In this document: positions 1 through 35,236 of the stretch, piece by piece
Position numbering within the stretch: the stretch's first letter is position 1
Layout of the letters: each line of letters starts with the position of its first letter
NCBI RefSeq assembly: GCF_038396675.1
Contig: NC_088926.1
Span: forward strand, 27,652,501 to 27,716,500
Reading direction: 5' to 3'
Origin: Hydra vulgaris
Taxonomy: Eukaryota; Cnidaria; Hydrozoa; Anthoathecata; Hydridae
DNA length: 64,000 bases
Position numbers and translations under genes: made by a program
The notes under the pieces: model-generated
Told to the model about the DNA's origin: nothing
Seen by the model: only the letters and a program-made list of their open reading frames with translations
Databases searched by the model: none

Positions 1-1854
1 AGCCGCTTTGACTTGACTTTTTTTGTTGCAAACTGCTTAACTTTTGCTTTATCTGAAATTTATAGCCACATAAACTGTCCATTTCTTGTGCCCTTTGTAA
101 AATATGATTATAAATATTTTTTAAGTGTGGCTTAATGCAGCATGGTACAATAAAAGATTAAACTCCAGGAAAAGCATTTTCCTGTGCAGGCACTAACATT
201 CACACTACAAGGCAGTTGACTAAGAATTTGTGAGCTAGAATTCTGTATGTTTTTTACAGTCAAGCAAATATTGTTGTTGGTGTTTGAATTTGTATTTCAT
301 GGTGTTCCACAGGATTTTCCTGGATAGATGTAATTTGTTGTCTTGATGCACCAAATGATACTATAATCAGTTATCATAGGCATCTTCAATTTGATCAATT
401 TTCTTTTTTCAATTTTCTTCCATATGATGTGAAACTTGTTTTTGCAAATGTTGTAACCATACTCTTAAGTAAAAATGATTGAAGTACACCTTATTTTGAT
501 GTATAATAATAGTATATAAAGCATATAACAGTACATGTACAGTATGAAGTTCATGCTTTTTTAATTTTTTACAAAGAAAATGTTTTATGTAAAACTGTTG
601 AAAGTTGTAAATCATTAAAAACATGTAGGTTTAATAAAAGTGCTTTAGTTTATATTTGTATTTTAATTTTTTAAATCATTGAAAAGTAATTGCTGATATT
701 TTGTGGAAGTTTTGTTTCAAGATATTTTGTACAAATTTTATTGCAACTGCTACACATATATTTTATTTCATATTCTTAATTACCATTCTTATGTCCAAAA
801 AATGATTATTGGCGTATCATCATTTTAAATAGTTAGGGAGTGGTATATACAATTAAACTTATTTAAAAAATAAAATTTATATTAATGTTCTTGTTATAAA
901 ATTATATAATTTTTTGAATAATTGGTTAGCACGGTGAAATAAAAATTTAAAAAGTATAATATGGCCCTATAATTAGATTGCATGACTCAGATGAGGGAAG
1001 CTTTAAAGTGTCTTTAATCCTCTCTCATCTGGGTTTCTAATTATCAATTCTTTCAAAAATGTCTAGGCCACAAATTACTTCTAGTAATAGTTGTTCAATT
1101 TCTCACAAAATCATACCATGCCATACTGTGAATAGAATAGTAATCTCAGTTAAAGTTTGTTAAAATTATTTTAGCAATTTTAATGTATTGCTAATTCTTC
1201 ATTAAAGGAATGTTTAGAATAGTTTTAAGTATGTTAGGAGGTACAGTTTTACTTTCAAAAACAAAGTTCATTTCATGTCTCAATATTTGACCCAGTTAAT
1301 GCTCAATATTAGTTAATACCTCATAATAGACCAAATTAATTAGGCACCCTAGATGAACATTTGGTTCAGAAAAACTTGTGAAAATGCAGCAATAGTTGGC
1401 TGGTTCTTTTTTTTTCAAATTAATAATAGGGGACTCTTTGTGTGTCTGAATTACTTATAACTTCCTTGTTGGTGTATTATCATTTGCATTTTCATATTTC
1501 ATAAGTTACTCTTTGCCAATTTTCTTTCTCATTAGTTTTAATAAATGTTTTGCTCAATATCCTTTCCATTTTCTTTTAATGGGATTTTATTGATGTTTTA
1601 TGACTGTTTGAAACACAATTTTTTTCCTATTTAATAGTTAATTGATTTGTGAGTTATTAATCTATTATTTAGTTTTTATAATATTCAGTTTATTCCGAAA
1701 AAATAAGAAATAAAGTTTTAAAAAATAATAAAAATAATATTAAAAAAAATAATAAAAACCAAAAACTTTCTTGGTAAAAAAAAAGAATATTTAAAAAATA
1801 TTATTTTTTTGTTATGTTTTCCATAAGGTAATAAGGTAAACTTAAATAAAACGT
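1..1854. other. AT-rich region, no gene recognised
   Basis: AT-rich sequence with no coding exon I can support. An imperfect inverted repeat lies at about 969-1046 (arms around AATTAGA and CTCAGATGAG, with the reverse complement after a short loop), probably a small foldback repeat. If the adhesion GPCR gene extends leftwards, this is either an intron of it or upstream sequence. Confidence 0.5.
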
Positions 1855-3155
1855 GTAAGAGTTTTTTTCTTACATCTTCGCTTCCAACAAGGCTGCAAGT
1901 AACCACTATAAGAGTTAGAAGTTTCTGGAAAAGAAAAGATGAAGTTTGTAGAGCAAGATAACAATTAACAGATGACTTAAAAGATTGCATATTATATGAA
2001 TCAGGAAAAAAAGATGAAGGAAGAGAATTCCAGAGAACTGATGTTTGAGGAAAAAAACTCGAGGAATAAGAGTTTTTGGAGCACTTAGGAGCAGTCACAG
2101 TAAAAGGATGAGACTTAATTGAATGACAAGTAACACATAAATGAATTTTAGTAGATCGCACAAGAGACGCTAGCTCTTTAGTGCCCATCATAGTAATTGT
2201 AGAAAAGAGAAAGAGAAGCAACGTTATGACAATGAAATAATGGTTGGAGGTTGGCTGCAAGAGCAGGTCTAACTATATTTACAATGCATTTTTGCACCTT
2301 GTCTAAAAGAGAAAGGGCATCATTAGAAGATCTGCCCCAGATATGGCAACAGTATTCCATACAAGGATGGATTTGAGATTTATAGAGATAAAGAATAGAA
2401 TCCATAGTAAGAAATTGTTGAGCTTGATAAAGAGATGCAACCTTTGCAGATGCTAATTTTGCAAAGGATTTGATATGGGGTTTCCAAGAAATATCAGAAG
2501 TAAGAGTTAATCCTAGAAGATGAAGGCTAGATGACTCATTGAGTACATTACTGTTCATAAATATAGGAAGATCTAAATTATTGCGATAACAATTGGCTGA
2601 AAAAATTTTTTATCTGAATTAAAGTTCACCAGCCACTGTAAGCTCCATGCTGTAGCAGAATCCTTTTCAAGCTCAAATGCCCCCTCCAAGCAATCAGAGA
2701 ATGTTGGCTTCTTATCATGACAAGAATAAATGGTAGTGTCATCAGCAAATAATGCCACTTTAGATGGCATTAATATCTGGAAGATTGTTTATGTAAATTA
2801 AAAGTATAGGGCCAAGAATTGAACCTTGAGGAACCCCTGAAGTAACAGGATATGAAGAATAGTACTGTCCATCGAGGAACACTTTTATACTACAATTGTA
2901 AAAAAAGGACTATATTTAAGAATAATCTTAAGATATTTCCAGATACACCATAAGAAGAAAGCTTATGGAGAAGGCCAGCATGCCAAACTTTATCAAAAGC
3001 TTTAGAAATGTCAAGAGCAATAGCCTTAACCTCTCCACCTCTGTCTAATGCACAATAAAACCTATCGGTTACTACTGTTAGCAAATGAGCTGTAGAACGA
3101 GAAGATCGAAATCCATATTGATGAACAGAAAAATAAGTTATTAGATTAAAAATGA
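1855..3155 (-). mobile_element. LINE copy 1 (jockey/CR1-type non-LTR retrotransposon), 5'-truncated
   Basis: Read on the minus strand, this is the C-terminal half of a non-LTR reverse transcriptase. It has the block with ALDISKAFDKVWHAGLLHKL (about 2940-3030), SGVPQG (about 2830-2850), a FADDTTIYS catalytic block (about 2725-2755), and the tail with GLTLTSDISWKPHIKS and CMEYCCHIWG (about 2340-2500). It is collinear with the longer plus-strand copy at 44226-47238. It starts inside the RT at about 3155, so it is 5'-truncated, as expected of target-primed integration. Several frameshifts break it: the 2178, 2573 and 2890 reading frames are pieces of one protein. The 3' end lies near 1855-1870, shown by homology to the last bases of copy 2. 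Assignment to jockey versus CR1 is not certain from motifs alone. Confidence 0.85.
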
Positions 3156-4426
3156 GAGATTTGATTTTTTAACAAAAGTTGTACACTTCAATTGTATACC
3201 ATCACAATACCCAATGTGCAGTTTTTAATATTATTGATTTTGCAAATTAATGCTGTGTATTGATTTCAAGTCCTGCAATTTATTTTTTATGTACTTTTAA
3301 TAATTCAGCTAAACTTTGAGCTTTTTAAAATGAGCAAAAATTTTTAAGATTTCTTTAAGCGAAAAAAAATTTTTTAATAGTTTTATAATTTTAACATTGT
3401 AAAACTGAAAACTTTTACTGAAATTGTTATCAAACTATGATCTTAGCCAAAATATTAATTTGGATTAAACATATTTGAATCTTTTTTAAATAATAATTTG
3501 TTGTTTCTTTTTTAATAAATTGTTCAGAGTACTTTGCATTATTAAAAATGTGTTTAGAGTTTTTAATAATGCAATGTTTTTTGTTTTTTTGTTTTTTTTG
3601 TTTTGTTTTTTTGTGTTGCACTAAGGAACTTATTTGTTTATATAAAAAGATCACAGTTTTCCATAACAATAGAAGAAATGCTGTAAAAAAAATGTTTGGC
3701 ATAAAAAAATTTTGACGTAAAAGATTTTTGTTAAAAAAAATGTTTTTGCTAAAAAAATGTTTGGCATAAATAGCACGCTACAATTAGTTTGGATCTCCAA
3801 CTCTTGAAACAGCTCTACTTGTATCTTGTGCTTGATTTCAGCCGTAGCTGTGTGACCAGGTTCAATCAAATAAAGTTAAGATTAAAGTCAGATTTAAGAC
3901 TATTTGATATTATCACAATTTTATGTAGCTTCATAATTGGAGTATGAATTTTTGTAAATAACATTTTAAAATTTTGCCCTACCCACCAAAAGTTATTTTT
4001 TTCAATTTTTTGCCATTACTTTTTTTTAAGTTATTGTTGTTTTTTATTTGATTATTTTTATTTTATTCTGCACATAAATGTTTTTATATAAATTGAAATG
4101 ATGGCAAACTGAATAGGTAAATAAAATCAGACTAGGGAAGATAACAATCTATTGTTTGGACAACCCAGTTAAAAAAACACTTTAAACCTAAGCAATGTCA
4201 TATAACCTAAAAATTTTATTATTGAATAATTGATGATAAATATAAAAAATTGTTATATCAATTTTCAGAATTTATAATTTTGTAATAACTTTTTTGTTGT
4301 GTTTTGTTTTTCAGATGTTTACTAACATGTTCTTTTTGTAAATTCAAAACTTGTGTCTGTCTCTAATAAACTTGTGTCTGTCTCTAATAAATTTGAACAT
4401 TTTTTCTAACATTAAAAAGAATATAC
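3156..4426. other. AT-rich region, no gene recognised
   Basis: No supported gene. At about 4348-4391 there is a direct duplication of a 21-bp unit (ACTTGTGTCTGTCTCTAATA plus one base), immediately before the 28-bp minisatellite. A polypyrimidine tract ending in CAG precedes an ATG at 4315, but the frame closes after eight codons, so I do not call an exon. Confidence 0.5.
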
Positions 4427-5462
4427 AATATGTGGTAAATGCATCTCATTCGCTAATATGTGGTAAATGCATCTCATTCGCTAATATGTGGTAAATGCAT
4501 CTCATTCACTAATATGTGGTAAATGCATCTCATTCGCTAATATGTGGTAAATGCATCTCATTCGCTAATATGTGGTAAATGCATCTCATTCACTAATATG
4601 TGGTAAATGCATCTCATTCGCTAATATGTGGTAAATGCATCTCATTCGCTAATATGTGGTAAATGCATCTCATTCGCTAATATGTGGTAAATGCATCTCA
4701 TTCACTAATATGTGGTAAATGCATCTCATTCACTAATATGTGGTAAATGCATCTCATTCACTAATATGTGGTAAATGCATCTCATTCACTAATATGTGGT
4801 AAATGCATCTCATTCACTAATATGTGGTAAATGCATCTCATTCGCTAATATGTGGTAAATGCATCTCATTCGCTAATATGTGGTAAATGCATCTCATTCA
4901 CTAATATGTGGTAAATGCATCTCATTCACTAATATGTGGTAAATGCATCTCATTCGCTAATATGTGGTAAATGCATCTCATTCGCTAATATGTGGTAAAT
5001 GCATCTCATTCGCTAATATGTGGTAAATGCATCTCATTCGCTAATATGTGGTAAATGCATCTCATTTGCTAATATGTGGTAAATGCATCTCATTCGCTAA
5101 TATGTGGTAAATGCATCTCATTCGCTAATATGTGGTAAATGCATCTCATTCACTAATATGTGGTAAATGCATCTCATTCACTAATATGTGGTAAATGCAT
5201 CTCATTCGCTAATATGTGGTAAATGCATCTCATTCACTAATATGTGGTAAATGCATCTCATTTGCTAATATGTGGTAAATGCATCTCATTCACTAATATG
5301 TGGTAAATGCATCTCATTCGCTAATATGTGGTAAATGCATCTCATTCACTAATATGTGGTAAATGCATCTCATTTGCTAATATGTGGTAAATGCATCTCA
5401 TTCGCTAATATGTGGTAAATGCATCTCATTCGCTAATATGTGGTAAATGCATCTCATTCACT
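4427..5462. repeat. 28-bp minisatellite, 37 copies
   Basis: Perfectly phased tandem array of a 28-bp unit (AATATGTGGTAAATGCATCT followed by CATTCGCT). Its length, 1036 bp, equals 37 x 28. I compared all 37 units: the only variable position is the CG dinucleotide near the end of the unit. It reads CG in 19 units, CA in 15 and TG in 3; the other 26 positions are identical. CA and TG are the two products expected from deamination of a methylated CpG. The array lies upstream of the first visible adhesion GPCR exon and has no coding potential. Confidence 0.97.
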
Positions 5463-6268
5463 AATTTTTAGTCTTATAATGCTTCAATCATATTAAACTT
5501 TTTTGTTTGTTGAATTATATTTTCTATTAGAGAAGATTTGCTTTAGCTTTTTATAATTTTTTATATTGATTAAATTAAGTCTTTGTTTTAAATTAGAAGT
5601 TCAAACTTTTAAGATTTAAACATAATTTTTTTTTTAATTAAAATTTTGATCCTCACAAAATTTAACTGAAAGTGAAGGATATCTAATGATTTAAAAATAA
5701 AGTGTTACCAAAACTTTTTATTAATTTACAGCAAACATAAAAAATGTTTATAAAACTTGATCACACATAAATTTACAGAATTTAAATTCAGCGTAAATTA
5801 CATAGAGTGAATGAAAGAAAAGATATTTACATAGTAAAAATTTTTTAGTAAAATACAGATTTCAAAAGTTTTTATAAATTAACTCATTGGTTGGTTATTA
5901 CTTGTTACCTTATTGACACATCTTTATCTCATTTATGTTCTACATTTTTAAAAACCATTATCTCGATGTATGTGTTTACTTCTGTATTATTTTATACATT
6001 ATCTTATTATCGTGTATCATTTTCATATTTAATCCTCTTTTTTATTGCAACTTTATTGAAGTAAAGTTAATGCAAAATATTGAAATAAATTATTTTTTGG
6101 GTTGAGTTTCATCAGAGTTTCTTTCGATTATTATTTATTCAAGCTTTACTTTTTCAAGCCGTGTATACTCTGTATTGTATATACTTTGTGTTACTCTGAG
6201 TAACCTATTTTGGACTATTACCTAAATAACTTCACCATAAATAACATCTTTTATATACATATTCTTAG
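5463..6268. other. Intron sequence before first visible GPCR exon
   Basis: AT-rich sequence with no recognised gene or repeat. It ends in the acceptor TTCTTAG (AG at 6267-6268) used by the first visible adhesion GPCR exon. Confidence 0.5.
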
Positions 6269-29635
<23,367 letters not shown>

Positions 29636-29662
29636 ATGATATTATTTTTGAATTTAACCCTT

Positions 29663-29663
<1 letters not shown>

Positions 29664-29736
<73 letters not shown>
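29664..29736. repeat. (TA)n microsatellite
   Basis: (TA)n array in the 3' flank of the receptor gene. Confidence 0.97.
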
Positions 29737-29737
<1 letters not shown>

Positions 29738-29948
29738 CGAATCAAAAGAAAACTTTTTCTTTTCTGCATTTTTATTTTTACAATAATATTGAGAAATTTT
29801 TATTTAAACAAGTATTTATACAGAATGAACATTTCAGCAAAAATTTTTATCACCTTATCTAAAAAAAAATTTTTAGCACAAAACATGTATATATTTTAAA
29901 GTGCAAGAAATGTTTTTTAATTATTAAAACCATTTTATTGATATATAA

Positions 29949-30083
<135 letters not shown>

Positions 30084-30086
<3 letters not shown>

Positions 30087-31858
30087 AACATTTTTACAAC
30101 CTTATATGGCCATGGTCCTACAAGATGAGTTTTTGAACAAAAACCATACATTAATGATTTTATTTCAAAAACCTCCCCCAATAAATAGTAAAAACTATTT
30201 TCGAAAATTTGCAATTTAGTATAATTGAATAAAATTGTACTAATGAGTATATAATAATATTTAACACAATATAGTGATAGTAGCTAAATAATGTAACACA
30301 AAACAATCACTTGTTTGATAAAATAAACTTTAAATTGATTTTTTCAGCACTTTAACACTGTGTTTCTTGCATGATTTTAATTGCTCGTTCGGCACAAAGT
30401 TACTTCTTTGCGTCTCAATTGCTGTATTGTCTTTATTCCAATATTTCTCAAAAATGGTGTGCGCTTTTTTGTGTTACATTAAACTGTTGTCCAATTTTAT
30501 ATAACTGTCTTCTTTATAAAAACTGAACCAAACATCAAACCAAGCTCCACAAATCAATTCACAAATTTCGCTTAGCAGTTCGCGTTTTTCTGGGAGCAGT
30601 ACAAAAGCAAGTAAGACATATATTGCTCTAGAGTTCCATCTTGCATTACTTATATTGGGTAATGTTTTAAAGGTAATAAAGGAAAATATACCATGTTCTT
30701 GATAATATTGGTATGCATTTCTCAATTAGTATAAAAACTGCATATCATCGCGCCATTTGTTGTTTTTAACTTTTATATTTACATCACATTATTAAAAGTC
30801 AGTTTTTAAATTTGTATAGTTGTTGCTGACTTCTTGCTTAGATTAATCTGTTTTACTAGTTGAAGTGCAGTTTTTGTAATGATATGGTTTAGTTTTTCTT
30901 TCTTCAGCAGGTGGCTCAGCAGTATAATAACAGTCGTTAGTATCATTGTCAGAAGATTCTGAAGATGTTGATAGATTGGATGCAACATTTTTGCTCAATA
31001 AAGCACTTTTACTTGTACTGATGTTGCATAACCAACATCTCCATGTGATATCATTTGCATTTGATAAAATTGTTTATCTTCATTGGCCAACCAGATGCCA
31101 TCTGTTTTGGTGATATCAAACACTTTCGCAAATTTAACTTGAGCACATTCATTATGGTATTGTAAAAATTTATCATATTTGTTAATTAATGCTTCAATCT
31201 TCCTCACTATTGACTTTACTGTTATGAATGGAAAATTTAACTTTTCCTACAATTTTTTAAATTCTTTGGCTACCATTTTAAATCTTCCATTTCTAGATTT
31301 TTCATTTTGAGCAAGAATTTGAAACCTCCCAATAATTGTCATTTCTTTAGACATTCTAGTTAAACCGTCAGTGGATTAGTGGCTGTTGCTAAAATTTTCC
31401 TTCTTATTACACTCTTTTGGTATGCTGTCAAGTTTTTTCTCCAAGTAACAGAATTTTTTTTAACATTGCTCTTCTTATATGACATTTTGTTGAAAAATAA
31501 TAAATATCTCAGTGCAAATGAGTGTGCATGAAAATATATTTGAGTTAGTACAAACTTTTAGGCAGTAAAACAAAAAAATATGTGATAGGTAATTTAATAT
31601 TAAAAAAATTTATAAGACAGAATGAAAGTAAGTAAATTAGCCATTCATTTCATCTATAAATTATTGAGTAATTAAGTTGACCAAACAAAGTTCACAACAG
31701 GTGAACTACATACTGGTTTTGGTACACCCCTTGTATAGAAACATTTAAATCTGTGTCCTGGGGGTGGTTTTTGTCTAGGCAAAGTAAAATATTTGCACCA
31801 TTTTTTATCAGGTAGAGCAATGGCCATTTTAAAATTGAAAAAAAGTGAAAATGTTATA
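30084..31858 (-). mobile_element. Unclassified DNA transposon with imperfect long TIRs
   Basis: The left end TATAACATTTTTACAACCTT, with TGGCCATGGTCCTAC about 25 bp inside, matches the inverted right end TATAACATTTTCACTTTTTT with TGGCCATTGCTCTAC in the same position, about 50 bp of imperfect TIR. Both ends abut (TA)n arrays, so any TA duplication is hidden. Minus-strand relic frames lie inside: EALINKYDKFLQYHNECAQ and EDKQFYQMQMISHGDVGYAT (30995-31207), and NARWNSRAIYVLLAFVLLPE (30474-30725). They share the (A)RW motif common to several cnidarian orphan transposases, but I cannot name the superfamily. Confidence 0.55.
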
Positions 31859-31864
31859 ACCCTA

Positions 31865-31963
<99 letters not shown>

Positions 31964-31964
31964 T
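31859..31964. repeat. (TA)n microsatellite
   Basis: (TA)n array at the right boundary of the unclassified TIR element; the array itself runs from about 31868. Confidence 0.95.
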
Positions 31965-31987
31965 ATATACGTTCATACAATATATAG

Positions 31988-32460
31988 AGTAGGTCAAAAC
32001 ATCACCTCCTAATGATTTTTCAAGAAAAAATAATTTGTTTTATTTAAATTTTTTACCTGAATTGTTTTGTTTTTTTAATTGAATTTATATCAAATAACAT
32101 TTTTATAACAAAAAAATCATACTCTTAAACATAAAAAAACAATCGCCTATTGAATCAGAAAGATTGGATGTTATAAAAGTGTATTCACCCTTTAAATGAT
32201 TATTTTGTTAAAATAAAGTTGTTTATCAATTTGTCCGCTCTTGGCCTTAATGACTGAAGACATCTTTTAGGCTGAACTGCTTGCCTTAATGACTGAAGAT
32301 TTCTTTTAGAATCTACTAAGCTGTTCAAATATTGCGGGTCAAATTTTTTCCACTTCGAAGCTTAATTGAAAAGTTAACTGCAACCAAAAAAGTTGAACAT
32401 CAATCTTATTTAAGTTTGATGTTCGAACTCCCTTGCTTCAAACAGCTTAAACTTCCTTAA
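31988..32460 (-). pseudogene. Tc1-like 3' relic
   Basis: A minus-strand stretch at about 32200-32275 can be read as KKMSSVIKAKSGQID, resembling the Tc1 C-terminal RRxxxVIKAKGG. A 25-bp internal duplication (GCCTTAATGACTGAAGA) lies at about 32245-32310. A TIR-like end follows TATA at about 31988 (GAGTAGGTCAAAACATCACC). No partner TIR was found. Confidence 0.35.
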
Positions 32461-33179
32461 TATCTATGAAAATGGATCAGAACAACAAATCTTGGGTTGA
32501 AAAGAAACCATCTTTGTTAGGGATTGTTGTAACTGTATCTTAAGGTTATTATTGGCTTCAAATTTAAGTTTTCAAAAAAAATTATATGTTTTTGTTCTTC
32601 TTGCGTGTTTCGTGAAAAATTTTTATTCACGTGTTTCGTAAATAATTTTTTTCCTTCTGCTAATTGATTTATATATTAAAGAGTATCAAATTATATACGT
32701 CTTAAAATGCTTAAGAAAAAAAACTTTTTTCTTTTTCAATTTTCATGATGTTTTAAGCCAAAAAAAAAAGTTTAAAATCACACTTTCCAACTTCCGTGAA
32801 CTCGCAAAAAATATAGTATCAAAAGGTATCGACCAAGCTATTATTAAATAACGTAGAATTGAGTCTATTTTTAAGAAACTAAAAAATTAGTTGCGACTGC
32901 GAGAAGTTTCTGATTAAAGTTTTGCTACCTGAATTGTAACCAATTTTCAATTTTTTGTTTTCCCAAGTCATAATTGATCAAAAGTCTACATAAGACTTTG
33001 TATTCAATAATCAATTGAAAATGATAGTTTATTATTAATAATTGACATTTAATTAGATCATTGTTTGCACATTGTTTTACTATCCCATGCTTAAAATTAA
33101 AATTCCGTGCTTGAATTTAACATAATAAAATTAAAAAGTTAAAAGAATAAAAAGTTATATATTCTACTAAAATTAAAAG
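32461..33179. other. AT-rich region, no gene recognised
   Basis: No supported feature between the Tc1 relic and the Transib-like head fragment. Confidence 0.4.
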
Positions 33180-34060
33180 CAATGGATTTTACAACTAAAG
33201 ATATTCTTAGCTGTTTCAAATACTCCACAAAAGAAGAAAATATAAACAATGCTTTGTATGAGTGATGGCAAAAAGAAAACTTGGTACAAAAGTTAAATTG
33301 ATTTAAATCGAATTACCAAAGATTTTGGAGAGATTCGTCAAGTTTTTTTTTGAAAAGAAACACGAAAAATGGTTAAATCAAAAGTTTAAAATAGATTTTT
33401 CGTCATTGGAATTGGCACAAAATATAAAAGGCCGACCAAAAAAAGATTTTGATGATATGAGTAAGAGAAGTAAACCTCAGATAATCGCAGAAGAGCATAC
33501 AAATTCAAATTTTGATTCAATTGAAAAATCATTACTTATAGCCTGTAGAAAAGTATATAATCAAACAGATATTTCTTGATTCAATGTGTTAACACATTTC
33601 ATCAAAAATCATAAAGATTCACATCATATGTTTGTTCAAATGACAACGATAAAAATGACAGCTAAAGAAGCCGCTGCAACAATAATTGACGTAGATCTTA
33701 GCGCATGTGGCTATAAATAAATTCAACAGGCATCTAAAATAAGATATCCATCTTATTCAAGAGTTGAAAAAGCACTTAAGTTGTGTGGTCCACAGGGTAA
33801 TCACTTGGAAATCAGTGATTTAAGAGTCAAAGTAGATTTACAAGCACTTATGAATCATACCGCTGAAAGAATTGTAAAAACGAGGCAAAAAGAAATAATG
33901 CTTATTTGGATATCAGTAACAAACTAAGTGAAGTCAAGGTTCAAGCATGTTTGTAGTTGTAACAACACCTTTGAGGCTTAGTGTGTCAAATTCAAAAAAT
34001 GACTTTTTGTGAACCAACTAATGAAGATTATTTAGAAGATGAAAACATTGACGTGTGAAA
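33180..34060 (+). pseudogene. Transib-like element, N-terminal fragment
   Basis: Plus-strand pieces read KGRPKKDFDDMSKRSK (33430-33477), then YPSYSRVEKALKLCGPQ (about 33747-33798) and KVDLQALMNHTAERIVKTRQ (about 33828-33890), then a TTPLRLSVSNSK-like block (about 33965-34000). The same layout (YPS, a Cys-Pro, LQ-x-x-x-x-HT-x-x-RI, then PLxL) occurs in the Transib protein at 35237-36761, on the opposite strand. This fragment lacks the catalytic Asp blocks and the Glu region and has several stops. It is therefore a truncated relative from a different subfamily. Confidence 0.5.
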
Positions 34061-34350
34061 TAAATGTAGCAATATTAAAAGTAAAAATCACGAAAAATTA
34101 TAACTTAAAAGAAAATTTTTTAAATATTCTCTTTAAAGCTATAACTTTTAAAAAATTAAAACAAGTTTGTAACCTTATGTAGAAGTACTAGCGTTCTCTT
34201 AGGTATTTATGGCCTACTACACAGTTTACTAATTAGGTCTGTGAGGGTAATGGGTTATCTTTGCAAGTTACCTGCTCCAACGAAACAATATAATTATTAA
34301 TAAATAATATAATCAGTGGCGCGGCTAGTTGTTCGGAGTTGTCCCCTAAA

Positions 34351-34583
34351 AAAACAAATACGTCTTTTAAACGTTTTTTTTCGCATTTAAAATGTTAACA
34401 CCTTTTAGATGTCTAAATTCAGATAAATATAAGGCGTCTAATAGTAGTCATCTTTTAGACGGCTTGAGACAGCTGTTATTCGTCTTCTCAAAGATAAATA
34501 CAATTAGATGTCTTATAGTTATCTGAATTTGGACGTCTAAAAAGTGTCAATATTTTAGATTCTAAAAAGACGTGCTTGTGTTG
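34351..34583. mobile_element. Foldback MITE
   Basis: An element of about 230 bp made mostly of two inverted arms. The left arm carries ACGTCTTTTA, TTTTAGATGTCTAAATTCAG and ATAAATATAAG; the right arm is the diverged complement ending in AAAAAGACGT. No ORF. It ends about 125 bp before the Transib insertion. Confidence 0.7.
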
Positions 34584-34833
34584 GCTGGGAGGGCCCAACA
34601 AATCTTAAAAATTTTTACCTCATTAAATTTAACTATAAAAAAAATAAAAAAAATTCAAAATTTGTACTTTATAAAAAACTCTTAAAATTGGGTAAAAACG
34701 CAGCGCCGCACAGTGAGTCAGAAAGGTGAAAAAACGGCAAAAATTATATAACTATCATATATAATTATGTGATACATCAATATTATCGTATTTTGGGTCA
34801 AAAAATTTAAATTTTCCATTAAAAATAACTTTT

Positions 34834-35034
34834 ACGCGTACCTATGACGCGTAAGGCGCGCGAATACGCGTGTAACTTTCTTTTACGCGCGTAAAATATA
34901 ACCTAAATAAAAAAATCGAATTCCTTGATCCAAAATACCAAATAAAAGAATACCACATATTTTTTAATCTAAATATTTCTTGCGCCTAAGGCTCGTACTA
35001 CTTACGCGTATACGCGTTAGAGACTTTTACGCGT
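34834..35034. repeat. ACGCGT cluster inside Transib
   Basis: ACGCGT occurs at 34834, 34847, 34866, 35004, 35012 and 35029, and the variant ACGCGCGT at 34885. This is a marked excess in DNA this AT-rich. It lies between the left TIR and the transposase stop codon. ACGCGT is the MluI cell-cycle box core in yeasts; a binding role here is only a possibility. Confidence 0.8.
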
Positions 35035-35236
35035 ACAATGACTTAATTTAAAAAAATTAAATTCCTCAAACCAAAACATTTATTAATTAAAAAGAAAAAC
35101 TGGTTCGAAAAATATTTTAATATTATATAATATTAAAGTATATTAAAAACAAAATAAATATTTATCTTATCTAATTTTTCTTTCAAGAAAACAAAAAAAG
35201 AAAACCTAATACTAATAAAAAAGCTTTATTTCATTA

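Noticed and set aside
4315-4337. Micro-exon after TTTTGTTTTTCAG with an ATG
   Set aside because: The frame closes after eight codons, the donor candidate GTAAAT is weak, and nothing links it to the receptor frame.
4427-5462. CRISPR-like array of regularly spaced repeats
   Set aside because: Units are contiguous 28-bp copies with no unique spacers, in a eukaryotic intron-rich context; it is a minisatellite.
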